DNA of 64,000 nt from Sthenelais limicola (GCA_942159475.1 OW804102.1:22324684-22388683); one strand, 5' to 3'; positions 28,208 to 42,679 are shown, counted from the first letter of the stretch. Numbers and translations: made by a program. The notes: generated by a model not told the origin, from the sequence alone.

Positions 28208-29590
28208 CTTTTACTCTCTGTTAATACCGGTCCAAAAGATGCCTACCTTTTGTTTCATTCTCGTCCAAAACTAATTTGACCAAATTTTTAGAAGATGTTG
28301 CCTGTTTGTTTTTACTACAAGGCTTCATAAAATTAAACGAGTTCTTCATCAACTCAGAGATGTGGAACTCCCAACTGTAGGACGCCCATATATAAAATTA
28401 ATGTGAATTAAATAATTTTCGTTTCACTGGTGTTAGATAAGAGATTAACCATGTCGACAGTTGTCAGTCGATTCCACTTATTTCGCTGCATCACACCTAC
28501 ACATACTTATAGAATAAAATCAGTTTACAGAAGGGAATAACTGTGTCATTTATTTAAATAAATACCTGTTAATTCGGCGAACATACATCACAACTTGTGG
28601 ACTTTAGTTGATTATTCTGGTTGAGCAGCCAGGAGGCTGTTCCAAAAGCTGGCAACCTCCACCAAAGGTATGTGTCAATAGGTAACCAGGTAAAAGCATA
28701 GGGAAGCTGGAGGATGTCAGTTTACTTCATATATAATGATATAAGATCAAATCTCCAATGGATGCGCGTTGAATTGCGTAAACAGTATCATATGGCTCCT
28801 CCCTCACAAACTTTAGAACAGCATGGGACACTCAGCGTGGAGAAATAGATTCATAAAAACAACCTCCACATGCATGTCTCAATATTACATGGGAAGGCAA
28901 ACAGATTCTCAGAGATCTATTTCTATTATTATATTTTTATATGACATCATAAGTCTTGGAAGAGGTGGTAATACCATCATAGATATAACGTTTTATTAAC
29001 GCTTAATGGCAACATTAATAAGATGATCCTTAAGCTATTACTTCAAAATATGGTTGTCATTTGTATTGTATTTCTCAATGTGTATTCACTAGTTGAAAGA
29101 CAGTTCAGTCTTCATGATTATTATTGTATTTTTTACTCCTAACGACTTAACATAAAAATATGAGTAATTCTTGATGGTCCGGGAGAACGATTATGAAAGT
29201 CATGGAAATAAAAATTCAAATCAAAATCAATGAAACCAAACTATGACATGATAACACAATATACTACTATTGAACCCTCTTGTTTTTAAATGGGATTTGC
29301 TGTTCTTTGGTCTGTATGTATAATTTAATGAAGGGATCCTATACAGGCGACGTATGAAAACAATTAATGCACATGATTATCAGCCTTTTGCATGAGAAGA
29401 ATTAAATAATGGAGATCCAGGGAAGTACCATCTTGCCAACATCTCATCTCTAAAAGAATTAAAGCAATGCATTATGTTCGGAGAATCATCACTTTAATTA
29501 AACCCTTTTTTCTTTTCTTTTATTACAAACCAAATCTAATGTTATCTTACTTGTCCTGGTGAAAGGACAAGAAAACGCCCTGACAACACA
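28208..29590. other. Non-coding stretch
   Basis: No gene, RNA or repeat family was recognised here. Confidence 0.5.
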
Positions 29591-29596
29591 CCAGTG

Positions 29597-29808
29597 GGGT
29601 CTGTTGCATGAGAAGTCCTTACACAAAATGTTCCTTGCTACACTTGTATCCCTTCTTAGGTAGAAATTTCTACTTTAGTAATACAATTTAGCATTGTACA
29701 TAGAGCAAATTCCTTCCCTTAAATTTCCCTAACAGCTGCTTATCAAGGATATGTAACTAAGGAAGGAAAATATCAATGTAAAGTATGGATTTGTTATGCA
29801 ACAAGCAC
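29597..29808. mobile_element. GTTGCATAA-family MITE, copy 1
   Basis: The copy starts GGGTCTGTTGCATGAG, ends TTTGTTATGCAACAAGC, and has the family's internal blocks AAAATGTTCCTTGCTA, TTAGGTAGAAATTTCTAC and CAAATTCCTTCCCTTAA. Related copies lie at 31112-31315, 49622-49836, 51483-51714 and 59304-59465. Length is about 210 bp and there is no coding capacity. Confidence 0.65.
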
Positions 29809-30343
29809 CTGCCTATTGCAAAAATGGAGTTGTCGAAATTCAATTATCTTTTATGTCCAGATGCGATGGACCACTTTACGTCTTGGCATGCTGGATTAAA
29901 GCTCTACATATAATAGAAATAGCATGTTCCCGGTTGAATTATTAATTAATTAATATGTTTGTTATTGTTTTTGCAGGTGTTCCTTAGCGAATAAAACAAA
30001 TTGAGGTAGGTACTTCAGAATTGTCTTTATCTTAGAACACACAACAGTCATGAGGATGCTACATCAGATCACATTGGTCATACTCGTGAGGATTATATTT
30101 TCTGTTACAGATTCAATCATGAATTTATAGGCAATACTTGTTAGGCCGATGAGTAAATTTGATGTGCGGAAGACGTAGGATATTTCTCACCGAAAATACT
30201 ACCTTGAGCCCATATCTCAATGACCTCAACTGTATTATAACTGACAATGGGCAGTGTACATGCCTTATTGTAATATCTTTGTATTGTTTGGTGATTGTTG
30301 CATAAACATACTAAATAATACAAGAAAAGAATGTCTAAACTCA

Positions 30344-30560
30344 GAGCACCGTCGGTGTAGTGCTATCATGCAAGATTCAGCTTCCCATCTTTGCGACCCG
30401 GGTTTGGTTCACGGGTGGTGCGCTTAATTTTAAGGTTCTAACCCAATCAATAGGCCATTGAACCATGATGTAGGGAGGACCTGTCCACCCCTGTCCACCC
30501 CTGTCCACCTACAGAACCAGCACAACAGCAACATTGATATCTCCTATTTAGAGCTCTTGC
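30344..30560 (+). mobile_element. tRNA-derived SINE-like repeat
   Basis: The 5' end resembles a degenerate tRNA: GGTGTAGTGCTATCAT (about 30355-30370) looks like an A box, and CCCGGGTTTGGTTCACGGG (about 30397-30415) like a B box and T arm. The body (AATCAATAGGCCATTGAACCATG ... AGAACCAGCACAACAGCAACATTGATAT) is shared with 42680-42780. Three CCCTGTCCA repeats lie inside. Confidence 0.5.
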
Positions 30561-31111
30561 GATCTCAAATCGACACATCAGCATGGCCTTTTCTTAGATG
30601 GACAATTCGACATAGGCAGTGCAGTGACAATTGACAAAGATACTTTCTTAGCCTGACAAATCAACATAGACCTTAATAGTCCTTAGCGACAAACAAATTG
30701 TCCATATTACAAAAAATTAAGTGACAAACGACAAGAAAATTTTCTTAGTAACAAACAACAATCACTGTTTCTTGGTAGGGACAAGAAAAATCGAGACCCA
30801 CCCCACCCCCTTAGGAGGCCTACACTTGTTCATACCGCTTATCAAAACTCGAGACATTATCAAACCAAAGACAAAGACCCGAGAAGAGTGTGTCTTCATG
30901 AATTAAAACAACCAAAAACTCAAAAGCTCAAACCATAAAATGATCCGATTAAAGCACCGGCGGGATAGACCCTACCAAGTGCTACCACATTTCCTTTGAC
31001 ATTTCTAATTGCATTCAACCCCTCCCCGCCTCCCCCCGGCAGCAACGGAGTAAGTTTGTAATGAGGCCCATACAGGACCGTGAAAGCAGTCTGATTACTT
31101 TTTAGAAGCAA

Positions 31112-31315
31112 GGGCCTGTTGCATAAGGTATTCCCACTTAAAATGTTCTTTGTTGGACTCCTTGTCCTTACTTAGGTAGGAGATTCCTACCATAGGAATG
31201 ACAATTAGTATTGTCGGTATAGCAAACTCCTTCCCTAAAGGTTCCTTACCGGGAAAATCAACTAATAATATAAGGAAGGAGGGAATTAAGTAAGGAGTTG
31301 TTATGCAACGAGCTC
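31112..31315. mobile_element. GTTGCATAA-family MITE, copy 2
   Basis: GGGCCTGTTGCATAAGG at the left and GTTGTTATGCAACGAGCTC at the right form the terminal inverted repeats. The interior is related to 29597-29808 along its whole length. Confidence 0.7.
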
Positions 31316-31319
31316 CAGA

Positions 31320-34300
31320 ACTCTTCATGCATTTAAAGAAATGGAGATCAAGTTTGGCGCGACTTTTCTGGTCAAATTTGCCTCGAGACATCGGTGGAGA
31401 TGAGGGTTATTTCGGTAGTTGTTAAGGACTTAAAATGTTAGCTACGCGAAGGAGGTGATTGGAAGGAGTTGGTGTTTTTACTCATGGCCACTGTTCACAA
31501 TAAGGGAGTTTAATGCACTCATTTTGGATATGGAATGTAATGGACTAATGGAATCTAGGTGCCAGACCAACTAGGGAACGCATTCTCTGTCCTTCTCTTT
31601 TTTTCGTTTTATGATGATAAATTAGTCTATTTCCTCATTTATACAGTTACATTTTTCTTCTTTTTCTGTTGGAAAAGGATCGACCATCTGCACACAGTGC
31701 AGTTATATCAGGAAGTCCTGTACAGCATAAGAATAAGCTTCATCTGATGGACATGTTCTTTATATACCTGATGTACAATTAGCTTTGCTCAATATCTATT
31801 TTCTAATATAAGTCTAGGTAGCAAATTAGAAATATGGCGGAAGTTACTTCCTATATGAGTTATGAAATCTTTATACGTTGATTTGTTGACTAGTTATACG
31901 TTATATACCGTTGCGTTTATAGAGGTATGATCCGCCAGAATCTGGCCCAAATGACTTTGAGATGGTTAGGAAAAGAACAGATGAAAATAGAAACTCTTTC
32001 TTTTTGATCGATGTCAACTGACAATGCCGCTTTAATAATATCATTTTGCCATTTCCTAAAAAATAAATATTTTCTGCAGAAACAGATCGCATTGTACTAT
32101 CTATTGCTGTCCTCACTCATATTCAAACATCAATATGAACAAAACATTCACAGATTTCTCAAAATCTTGTCACTGATTTTTTTAAAGAATTACACAGGAT
32201 CATGCCGAATTGGCGGTTTTCACCACAACATTCAAGGCAGTGGAACGTGATAAGACGAATTATACTTTTTTCAAACAGCCATTGTTTGTTTAGGCTAATA
32301 TTTCCCAGGCCACTGGAATCCAATGAAAATTTCAAAACGCATCATTTGATTTTGGCTGATTCATTCACCAGTAATTGATCCCAGGTACCTAATCACTATA
32401 GATCTTCCTCCTTGGACGAGGGAACAACAGAATATTTGTATTTTATTTGTTATATTAATACCGGGTCTTTTTGTTATTTACCCCACTGTTCAGTCGTTCA
32501 CAAGTGTACCTGAAAGATGTATTATCTGAAAGATATAGATTAATGCCCAAGGAAAAATGCCCCCCAAAAAGGAGTGGGAATCTGCATCGGCGTGCAGCAG
32601 AGGTATTTAACCGAGTTGGATACCGGAGTAATCGTCAAGGACGATGCTGATTTAAAGCATGCTTTTTCAGTTCTTTTTTAAAAATTCATTTTTATTCATT
32701 TTCTGTGCTATGTACGTCTTTTTGACTGATTCAATTGAACAAACTACTCCCCAGATCACGAGCCAGAGACAGACGTGTTAAATGTATGGTTTGAATCATG
32801 ACAAATCACAATATATACAAACATGATAATTTTCAGTCAATCCTAATAGATTGTGCACGGTGTCCTTTGAAATTAATATTTAAAGACCCATTTGTGAATG
32901 TACGGTTTCCTGCAAGTATTAAAGTAGGAATCGATAATTTTAAAAATGCAAATATATATCTGTTAGCTTTACATGGGATTCTATTCTCGTGATATCTCAT
33001 TTTAATGTTTTAAGAGAATGTATTTGTTCTTGGAGTGCGATCGTAATCTCTGTCATTCATAGAACCTGGAAATGCTACAATATAGCTTCCATGAAATATT
33101 AGTAAAAAATATAAACTAGTATTTTCTTACAAAGATGAATTTTATCTGTGTCATTGGAAGAGATAATAAATCCATAAAATGGATCACAAGGAGGTGACAA
33201 GAGCCTCATCAAATACGATTGATATTTGAAAACATTATATATATAAACTGAATGAAAATCTTCAGCTCAAGTCAAGACATCACAAGACAAGACAACAAGC
33301 ATCAGCTATGACAGGGAATTAAATATGAACTTTAAAGCAATGATCATTAACGATTGATCTATGGACAGACATTTTATTATGCATTACAAACTTTTACACT
33401 TCATTTTATTTGTTTGGGCGGTCTGGAAGACCTGATTGCAGATGATTATTAATGCCCGATTCATGATTTATTGTATCAAATATGTATGATGTTGCAAAGT
33501 ATTATATGTATGAACAAAAAGTCGAAATAAAAGTCTTTATATATTATATATATAGAGAGAATGGGGTGAGCCGGCAATAATCGAAAATTTATTGAACGAG
33601 ATTCGTCCACATAAGCACGATGCCGTAGGCAGAGTGCTTATGTGGGGATTTGTTTACAATGCTTTGCGGAGAGCCAAAGCTCCGCGAAGCATATCAACAG
33701 AGCTATTTTTAGACAACTACATTTCTATAGGATGCATCCTTTATGAATATTTGTATAGCACTCCACTTATAGCACCTCTCATATAGCATGCGCATATAAT
33801 AAATGTTAATAACAGCCAGTCATTTGACGGCAGTAGAGTAGATGTTAGAAATACAATCTCTTACATTACAAAATCATTTCACTACACTACATGTGCAATA
33901 CCTTAGAGAATATCTTTTAGAAAAATAACAGATATATGTGATATATAATGATGTACAATGATAATATTTTAAATATATTGTACTTTGCAGTACGCACCTG
34001 CAGCAAATATCCTGTAGTTCTCTTATATCCAGGTGGAAAGTACACTCTACCAAGACTTATATCTAAACTTACTTTTATCATCAACACAAAATGAAATATA
34101 TCCACAAACATGTGTAAAGTCTTAAGTATATAGGACTATATAGTGTCTACGTTCAACAAACTATTCTACTTTATTGGAGTAATATCCGAACAGGTTATAG
34201 CCCTCTGCTCACTCGCAGGTTTTCCTGACTGACAGACCTGGTAACTGCCGAAAGACCTGGAATTTAGTCCAGAAGCATTTCAACCCATTTGTCAATCCTC

Positions 34301-34570
34301 CTTGATAAATGTAATAACTTGGCAAATAAAGGATTTTCAAAACAAATCAGAAACCTGGTTCTCCACCAATGATATAATATACTGATGTTACGAGCATACT
34401 ATTGATGAGGCATTTATAAGTGATATTCCAGTAGATCTGGTATAATATTGGGAGCTCGGTATAATGGAATAATGCATGGAAGTCCACTCTTGTGATAAGC
34501 TTGTAAAGAAGTGATTTTTATTTCTCTGGGGCACAACCTGGGCAGCTTAGTGTTTCCGCTCATAGCTATA
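31320..34570. other. Non-coding stretch
   Basis: About 3.2 kb contains no supported gene or repeat family. The 64-codon frames at 32798 and 33592 show no domain or exon signals. An AT dinucleotide run with GAGAGA lies at about 33536-33560. Confidence 0.5.
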
Positions 34571-34574
34571 GGTC

Positions 34575-34737
34575 TGAACAGCATGATATAACATATGCAA
34601 GTGGAATTGACATTAGATCATTGATAAATATTTCATGCTGAACATGGCATGATTTCTATAGATTTTATACTGTACCATTAGTCCCATAATACCATGCGAT
34701 TCAGGATTCAAAATGGCGGCTATGCAATTCCCCTATT
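34575..34737 (-). mobile_element. AATAGGGG-family MITE, truncated
   Basis: The right end CAAAATGGCGGCTATGCAATTCCCCTATT (about 34709-34737) and the preceding CATAATACCATGCGATTCAGG match the family at 24053, 43258 and, in reverse, 35305. The left part is degraded. Confidence 0.5.
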
Positions 34738-35304
34738 GTGCATTTTCTAAGGATCTAACCGAATTGTAAAAATATAAATAAGGCTATATATATTAACACA
34801 ATAAAACATTGTGGCAGGACATTCTATGCGCGTAGAATATGTATACACATATATAGAGGTTACCAGTATCTTGTCAGGCAATAAGTAAAGAATATTAAGT
34901 AAAACTGTATGTGAACTTATACAAGGATTTGCTCAGCTTTAGTATAATTCCAGTTGTACTAAAGTGTTCAACTAAAAGTTTCTACTTCCCATTAATATAT
35001 CTGAACATTTGTGACTATGCCAGAAATTGTCTGGTAGTCCATTCCTTAATCGCCTGACGTAATTTACATACCATCTGTATGTGGGTAAGGCCGTTAGAAA
35101 ATGTACAATCAACATATCTGCACATAAAGTGCTTTACACATTAATTTTGCTTAAATAGGTTGACACAATTATAAATACTAGGGTAATCTGAGTATATTTG
35201 GTATTGCGTTGATTAAAAGAAGTACATTCAGCCATGTTGAAATGTTTTTTGAACTTCAATTCTATCTTAAATGGGAATTAATTGAGAGAGGATTGTTGGA
35301 GACG

Positions 35305-35617
35305 AATAGGGGATTTACATAGCCGCCATTTTGAATCTGAATTCGCATGGAATTATGGAACTAATGGTACTATTTAACAGTGATCTCATGTAAATATCCA
35401 TGGATGTGTTTTACATGACTCCATGAAACAAGACTTCATCTTTCCCATCATACATTCGGTTTTTATAGATCTGTTATACAAGCTATGATATTGGCAAAGA
35501 GATTCTTGCGATTCTAGATGAAAATGTTGCTAAATATTTGTATGTAAGATTTGAACTGAATACATTCCAGAATTCATTGTAATAGACATGCGCAGTGAGA
35601 CATGCAACTCCCCTATT
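35305..35617 (+). mobile_element. AATAGGGG-family MITE, best complete copy
   Basis: The 313-bp element starts AATAGGGGATTTACATAG and ends CATGCAACTCCCCTATT, imperfect terminal inverted repeats of about 16 bp. It is the only copy in the window with both ends. The interior matches 23185-23667 directly and 23855-24102 and 43080-43314 in reverse. Confidence 0.6.
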
Positions 35618-35619
35618 GT

Positions 35620-38600
35620 ACAGTGTGTGACGATTTGGCCCACATCCACTTGACTTGATTTAGGTATGAGAACTATCCATGGCAACACCTCATCTACCAT
35701 CTGTGACAATAGACAGACATTAAGCATCTTGTCATTACGTAACAGTGAGTAGGAATCCCCTGCTTATACCCGGCTCTACGAGCAATGTTATATCATCACA
35801 GCCAATACACCTGACATAATAGGCCTGTAATGTACAGGAGGAGGTTAATTACTCCGCACTGATTCTTCTTCAGTAGGGCGGACATAGTAGTACATTTCAC
35901 AGATGGGTGAAATCGCCTTAAGATGTATGATTTGATTTCGCAAATTCTGTGAAATAAAACTGATTTAAGACAATAATGACGTCCAAATTTCATTTATACA
36001 ATATAATCGTTAAAGGTCCTCTGAATGGATACGATACCAAATATAATACTCCGATATATATATGCTTGGTACGGTATTTAGAATCTTTTGGCCTAATTTA
36101 GTAGAATTTACTAAAATGTATAGAGCTGCCAATTGAACATTTCTATAGGCCACCTGATACAGGTGTTTCTCAGTTCGTGGATGGGATAGGGTTACTAACC
36201 AACATTGTAGAAATAGATCACATGTAATTGTACCAATTTTGTATTGCACATCTTTGCGCATTGTTTAACTGAACGTGCACTGTTGGTCGGTGGACGATGT
36301 TACATGGCAATTGTGTGTAAATAAATGTGAAATGTTGATCATGAGAGAGGACATAAAGGGTTCTATAGGGTTAAGACCCTGTGCTGATTAGCATCGGATA
36401 GAGACAGGTTAACTAACGAGCTGGTTGAAGAAGCGTGAATATCGCATCCAAGCTGAGTAGCAATCGCTGTAAGCGAGTCAAGCATGTTTTGTTGTTGTTT
36501 TTTTCGAGGATTTTATTTTCACTGGGGAAGCATAATTCCCTCAATGAGAGCCCCACCAGAAAAACCTTGGTGTGAAAAAACAACTTGAAGGACAGGCTTG
36601 CCCAAGGTGAAGGCATTAGATAGACATTCATAAGATTCTTTTAAGATTTAATATTTTTTTATTCAGAAGATATCGTTACATCACAGGATCCTTTCCTCAG
36701 AAATACCTGTTATTATATACATAGCCTACATAACTTTAGAGAAGAAAAAGAAATTTTAGTGAGACAAAAAAAGAGGTTTGTGTTCAGGTTCCTTTACAGT
36801 ACAATAAACCGACCTCTAAGATACAAGTTATATTTAATAGATATCTAATCTAGTCAATTTAATATGATTTATATAATAACATATGCAATATATATATATA
36901 AGTAAATAGAACTTAACAGTTATCATTTAGGTAGTTAACTTAATAATCTAAACAAGAACGTTTTAAAGCCAATTTCACACTATAGATACGTTGTTTCCTA
37001 CCCAATGCATATGTAGACATTATAAAGTGAATTATTAAAATATAAATAATAATTGAAAAGTTAATTGAAGGTTTGGGCAAATCCAACAGTATGAAACCGT
37101 ATGGGAAAGGTCTTAGGCCCATCATACCAGCTTCTTTTCAACAAAACAACTTAAACTTCGACGCAAGAAGTTGAATGTTTTCAAACAATTTTCCAAGTTC
37201 CAAAACATGGAAATGGTAACCCACACTAATAAAGAAAGATCAGCATCGATTACCTCCTCACGAGATGCAAGGCTCGAAGATGCCAATGAAATGCGATGCC
37301 AATTATTCTTGCATAAGTTAATTGGTACAATCATTTCATTTGGTAAAATAATCTTGCCATCAATCATGGGAATTAAACATGAACATTGAGTTGGTTTCTT
37401 GCAGAAGCGAAATGGTTTTAGTTGGACTTTTATCGACAACACCGTTTTTTGATCTTCGACTTTCTTTCCGTTGCTTTGCAGGCTGTCTGATGCATTGGCA
37501 TGCATTCGGGTTAAGAATGTAAAATATTGACAATTTAATGCATAGCACCTTTGATCAGGAAAATTCTAACAATTGCGCGCATTACCTCATTTGGCTCATT
37601 TCCTACCAAAAAAAAATAATAAAAAAATACCTATTCAGCAAGAATTTGGGGCTATGCAAATTGCCGCATTTGAAGCTTTTTCTTTTGAAAAATAAATCAT
37701 TAGCATTATTTAGCGTGAGTTATTTCAGGCACAACAAGCTTATCAGCAAGAGCCAGACGAAACGTCACTCAAAGTTTATAAGATATTATTTTCACCCTAA
37801 AGTAACTGACATAGAGTGATAGGAATCCATTTAAATGCAAGAAGTCTACTGGCTATGTAATAAAATGATAAAAATGTGCCGTACTAACTGGCTTCAATAT
37901 ATCAGGACTTGGCTATCATATGTGTGGTATTTCTCCCCCCAGTGCCCATTACTTAGCCCCAATCACTATAAAGATGCAATACGCCCTTACTATAAGCCAT
38001 ATGAAGCCATGTATCAGACCTAATCAAGCCACCGGAGTAAGCATACTTCAATTCCACCCTGGGCAATATTCTGGGAGTTAATTTTTCACTTGGCCACCAG
38101 TTACTCTCAGGTCAAGAATAGTTCTCCACGTCTCCACCAGAAAGCGTGACCAGTAAGTGTTATAAATTCCCCCCAGGGGGCGTTTGCAGACGAGAGACCA
38201 ACACCCTCTTCTCCCAATCTATTGGGTTTCCACTCCGTTCTCTTCCCAACTTCATTTCTCGACCGCTGGGAGCTCTTCAGCACGTTCAAGTGGCCCTAGC
38301 CTATAGGGGAGCTTGTTACATTCGGTTCAGCCAATAGTAAGTGCCGTTACAAACAGTGGCCAGGTCACGTATACACAGGGTTTGAACTATTTGTACATGA
38401 TTTGCTTGAGACCTGGATCACGAGGTCGCTGCTATGGAAACATGGCTGATACTGGTAAAGGTGGATTTTGCTGAGTCATGCTTTGTTGTTCTTCAAAGCT
38501 CAAGAGAGGACCAGGCTAAAACGTTCCCCACGATAGATCTTTCTTATCAAACCATTGCTAGGCTTATATATCACATGTAAGATCAATATCTAATTCTTAA

Positions 38601-40860
38601 GTGCAGCACATCTATAGAATATTTTTGATGTGTCACAGAAACATAAACCCAAAGTCGCAAACAAGTTTTATTTCCAAATGCCAGAGTTTTGGTTTTGTGG
38701 TTCTAAGGCCATCCTAAGTACGTATAAATGTATATGTTATTAATTTCCTAGTGATTTACCATCCAGAAATATCAGTAACTATTTGTTGAGATATAAAAAC
38801 ACATAACAGTACTTATGAGATGTGCTAACGGTCAACGTCATTGGACTTGGCTTGATCCCATCTTTTAAAACACAATGGTATCTCAACATTTTCAAACTGG
38901 CTCATTTTGCTGTGACACATCGCACATAAAATCATGTACTAGGTACGCATAATGTTAGTGTTTTCTAGTTTAAGAAATATCTTTTCAGCAGACATGATTA
39001 GATTACATTTTGAATGAGCAGATAACAGTTTCAAAAGATCATAACTTCAGCCCCTATAGGTCAGATTTAACAAGTCACTGCCATACAAAAAGATTCTTGT
39101 TATTGTAGCTGACAATACAGCTATAGATATTGACAATGTTATGAAACACTACAGATCATTTGTACAAGGATGTTATATGATTCCAAATAAATCACTTGGT
39201 TCTCAGATCTATTTCATATCACACGCTTCTCTATGTTTCTCCTAACTGATTCATAGGCATTACAACAACAGGTTTGAAATACCAGATGGAATGACTAATG
39301 CCTTTTCTAAGAAAAGTATTTTGATGGGTCTATTGAAGCCATTAATTTCCAAATCTTTAAGGTTTCTGTTAATAGATTTCATCAAAGATCTTTTGAGAAT
39401 TAAGTTTTTAAATTCTCTTAATTTTTTCTTCAGCTAGGAATTTTGTTAATATAAAATATCTACCCAAGTTACTTCGAGCCATGGCAAACACTCAATTACC
39501 AATAACTTTCTACATTATCTTTATGAGGAACATTTAGAAGAGTTAACTTTCATGGGTTCTGTGGTGGGTGGTCATCCATGTAATGTCTAGAGCTAGCCTA
39601 AGGCTCAATCCACCAGTTTTTATCATGAAGCCACTCAAATGGACCATGGATCCCTGTAGTCTAGATCTTCCTTATAGCACGTATCTATTGATGTTGATAA
39701 CCCTGGGTACACTGTTAGAAATAACCGTCCTTTTTAACATCAGAAGAGCGTCAATATACCATTTTCAGGTGGCAAACTCTTGCCATCATTCAGGTGGTTT
39801 TTGATCCCTGCTGGATGTAAATTAAATGTTACATCACGCTGCAAATAAGTGGATGGATACCTGCTATGGTATCTTGTCCAGAGATCCACATGTGAATATA
39901 GGTGTACATTTTTGTCAACCAAGGATATCAGTCGAGGCCTATGGCTTCTTGTCATATGCCTGGTCGGAAAAGAACTTGCGGCCATTGTATAAAATAAATC
40001 GGATACCAAACTCATTACATCCCATCTTATATATGGCCTCATCAGGTAAACATGTTATCAAGATAAAATGTATTGTGTCTAAAGCTCTAACTGGGAAAAA
40101 CATTTCTGAAATGGAACGCTTGTGGAAATACAGAATAAATAAATAAGGTAATTTCGGGTTGTGTATTATTGTGCAGTCCAGAGGAAATATATTTCATTGA
40201 CATATGAGACGCGGGATATATCTTTAATCAGAGTTTATTAATCTCACTTTCACAGTTGTCATATTGCCAGACCCTGAGTCAAACAGGATATGAGCTCCAT
40301 TGAAATAGTGACTAGGATAAAGCGACTGTATATAATGAATACAAAACAAGATTATTCTATGTAAATGTCATTTAATAGTACAAACTAACTAGTCACCCAA
40401 AATAAGTACAGTATGGACTGGAAGACCAGATCTCGATCGGATGTGTATCCCCAATCTTGGAACTTCTAGTCATTGACAAATAAAGAATACATTATTAGTA
40501 TAAATAATTTTAGACATATGCCTAAACTATACAGCCTCGCCAAAGCTTGCAAGGTGTCATAGTGTAACCTCTAGATCATTTTTACAAGCATATTCCCCAA
40601 AGGTTACCTTCGTAGGAATAAGTCTAATATCAGAAATCATAATGTTTGCTTGTCGACCTTCATTGCTCAAAGTGCAATGATACATTTCTGTTTTATTTAC
40701 CAGTTTTAATTATGTAACCCTAAATGCCATTCCAACATAGTATACTCACCGCTTATAGGTATACCCAATACAAACACAAAATACAGATTTAACCTTTCTG
40801 TTGGCTATGTACAATAATGATCAATTGGCAATGGCTAGTTGAATCAAGGATTAACCACAG
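35620..40860. other. Non-coding stretch with fragments of dispersed repeats
   Basis: It contains a fragment of the high-copy AT-rich family (about 36085-36150) and a fragment of the CTCATTTTSCTGTGACACATC repeat (about 38893-38930). A 91-codon frame without ATG spans 37117-37389 and has a somewhat protein-like peptide (RDARLEDANEMRCQLFLHKL), but no domain or splice support. A 106-codon frame at 39826-40146 is likewise unsupported. Confidence 0.4.
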
Positions 40861-40901
40861 CCTATTGACTCTTCTCACCACGTCCTTCTATCCTTCCACA
40901 G

Positions 40902-40970
40902 GCGGCCTATGAAGCCAGCACTGTGACCTATGAAGAGTACCTCTGCCACTTGATGAAGCCACTTTGCTGA
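40902..40970 (+). CDS. Putative terminal coding exon of a host gene
   Basis: A strong acceptor (TCCTTCTATCCTTCCACAG ending at 40901) is followed by 22 codons and TGA at 40968-40970. The peptide AAYEASTVTYEEYLCHLMK... has normal protein composition and would be a C-terminal tail. No convincing upstream exon was found in the window, so if real it belongs to a gene with long introns. I do not recognise the protein. Confidence 0.35.
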   Translation, partial: AAYEASTVTYEEYLCHLMKPLC

Positions 40971-42650
40971 AACCTGAACTGAATGGCTTCACTCACCTTT
41001 TCTCCCTGGTCCGCCACGCAATCATGTTTATTTTATTACTTTTCTTATTTAGTATTTGTAACAAAAGGTGTTGAAGCTATGATCTGGAAATTAATGCCTG
41101 TATTGTGCTTATACTGCAAGATATTATTAATAGTGTGCTTTTGTGCTGTTCATATGGTGCTTTTGTGCTGTTCATAGTGTGTTCGTGTGCTGTTCGTATG
41201 GTGTTGTAAGAAATATATTAGGCGTCATGTAACATAATTATGTGGGTTTTTTGCAAAACAACACAGTTAGTATAATAATGATATATAAATGTCTATATTT
41301 ATTTAGATTAATTTTAAATGTTAAGTTGTTTTGACGAGGCAAAACCCACACCCATAACATAGGTACCATTTCGTAACTTTTCCAAGTCCTTTCTGAAGGG
41401 CAGGCTTCCTTAGGTCACTGAATTAATAGCCTCTCAGCTGCTGCCGATAATTAACACATACACCCTCAACATGTTTACAAGATAGAAAAGAATGCTAACC
41501 CTCCAATGACTTGAGTTGGAGGAGGCCAGTCCCAAAGAACAAACTTCTCATGTATTCAGTACTCTTTTATCTTTGTCCATGGCACCATTAACCTCCTCCC
41601 CGAAACACTAAGTTCCAGGGTTTAAAGTGAATTTTGGTAGAGAGTGTTGAGTTGATTGATTCCATTTTAGAATGTACTATACAACAACACCAACGGCTCT
41701 GCTGGAAGATGCCACTTGTCTGCATAATTGCTATCATTATTCATTGTTTTGGAACTCAATCATTATTATTTTTGTTTAATGGAGCCCAAGGTTCCTTTAT
41801 TTAAAGAAAAGATGTTCATAAATAACATTTTTTGACCCCAGGGTCTTTTTTAGTTGTTTTAAAGAGCATGATATTAAGATATATACAAAAATATGTGAAT
41901 ATTTATCATGTGTGTTCTTAACATTTGGTTTTACATCTCCCCAACCCATCAGTATAAGTTGAACTATTACGAACATAGCATGGCCGCACTGTTTGATTTA
42001 TCAAGTTATGAATGGGTTATGCTAAGGGCTAAAGTAAATACAGTTCTCATGTTTGACTTTCTAAATACACTGCTACTGGAATAATTAAATGTTTCTAAAG
42101 AGTTATAGGATAGTTAACCCAACAAGCTAACACAGGCCAAATCTTTTTTATTTAAGTTGATAATACATCGGGGTTGTACTATTTATACAGCCTATTCATC
42201 AAAGCTCTCTCAAAGGTATTTGTTGGAAAACCGAAAGCTGCATTCTCAGGTATTAGAACAAAAAATGTCTTACCACGTTTACTCATATACAACTCAAGTA
42301 AAAGCTATTTTGCTGCTGTTACGATAGGCCTACTACACAAATTGGAAGTTGAATCGACTGAATAAAAAAAAGCACTGGGAAGTGGTAATAAGTAAAACTA
42401 CTGCAGCAGAACACTTTGGTGGGTCACCCAAATATGAATGTCAATTTACCAAAACATGAATGTGAAACCAGTTGACAAAAAGCAGAAAAATTACTTTTTA
42501 AGGGATGTTGACACAGAATGTAGCTTAAGCGTGTGTTAAAACATATAATAATACATTTCACACCCAGACAAATAGGACGTGTGACTGTGTTATGTGATGG
42601 TGCAGACCTATAGAATGTCGAACAGGAGGTGCAACTTAAACCAGCTCTCC
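40971..42650. other. Non-coding stretch with a short GTGCTTTTGTGCTGTTCATA repeat
   Basis: Three imperfect copies of a GTGCTGTTCRTAK-type unit lie at about 41128-41203. Nothing else is recognised; it may be the 3' UTR and downstream region of the putative exon at 40902-40970. Confidence 0.45.
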
Positions 42651-42679
42651 TCAGGTTACTTTATTTTTTTCAAATTAGA

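Noticed and set aside
29981..30009. Possible 29-nt microexon between TTTTTGCAG and GTAGGT
   Set aside because: All three frames contain a stop and there is no partner exon, so it could only be untranslated; the evidence is too thin.
37122..37505. 127-codon minus-strand frame
   Set aside because: No domain, splice or promoter support. An overlapping plus-strand frame (37117-37389) looks at least as protein-like, so neither is called as a gene.
39740..40146. Overlapping frames of 100 (minus) and 106 (plus) codons
   Set aside because: Both strands are open over the same AT-poor patch and neither peptide shows a recognisable family or splice signals.
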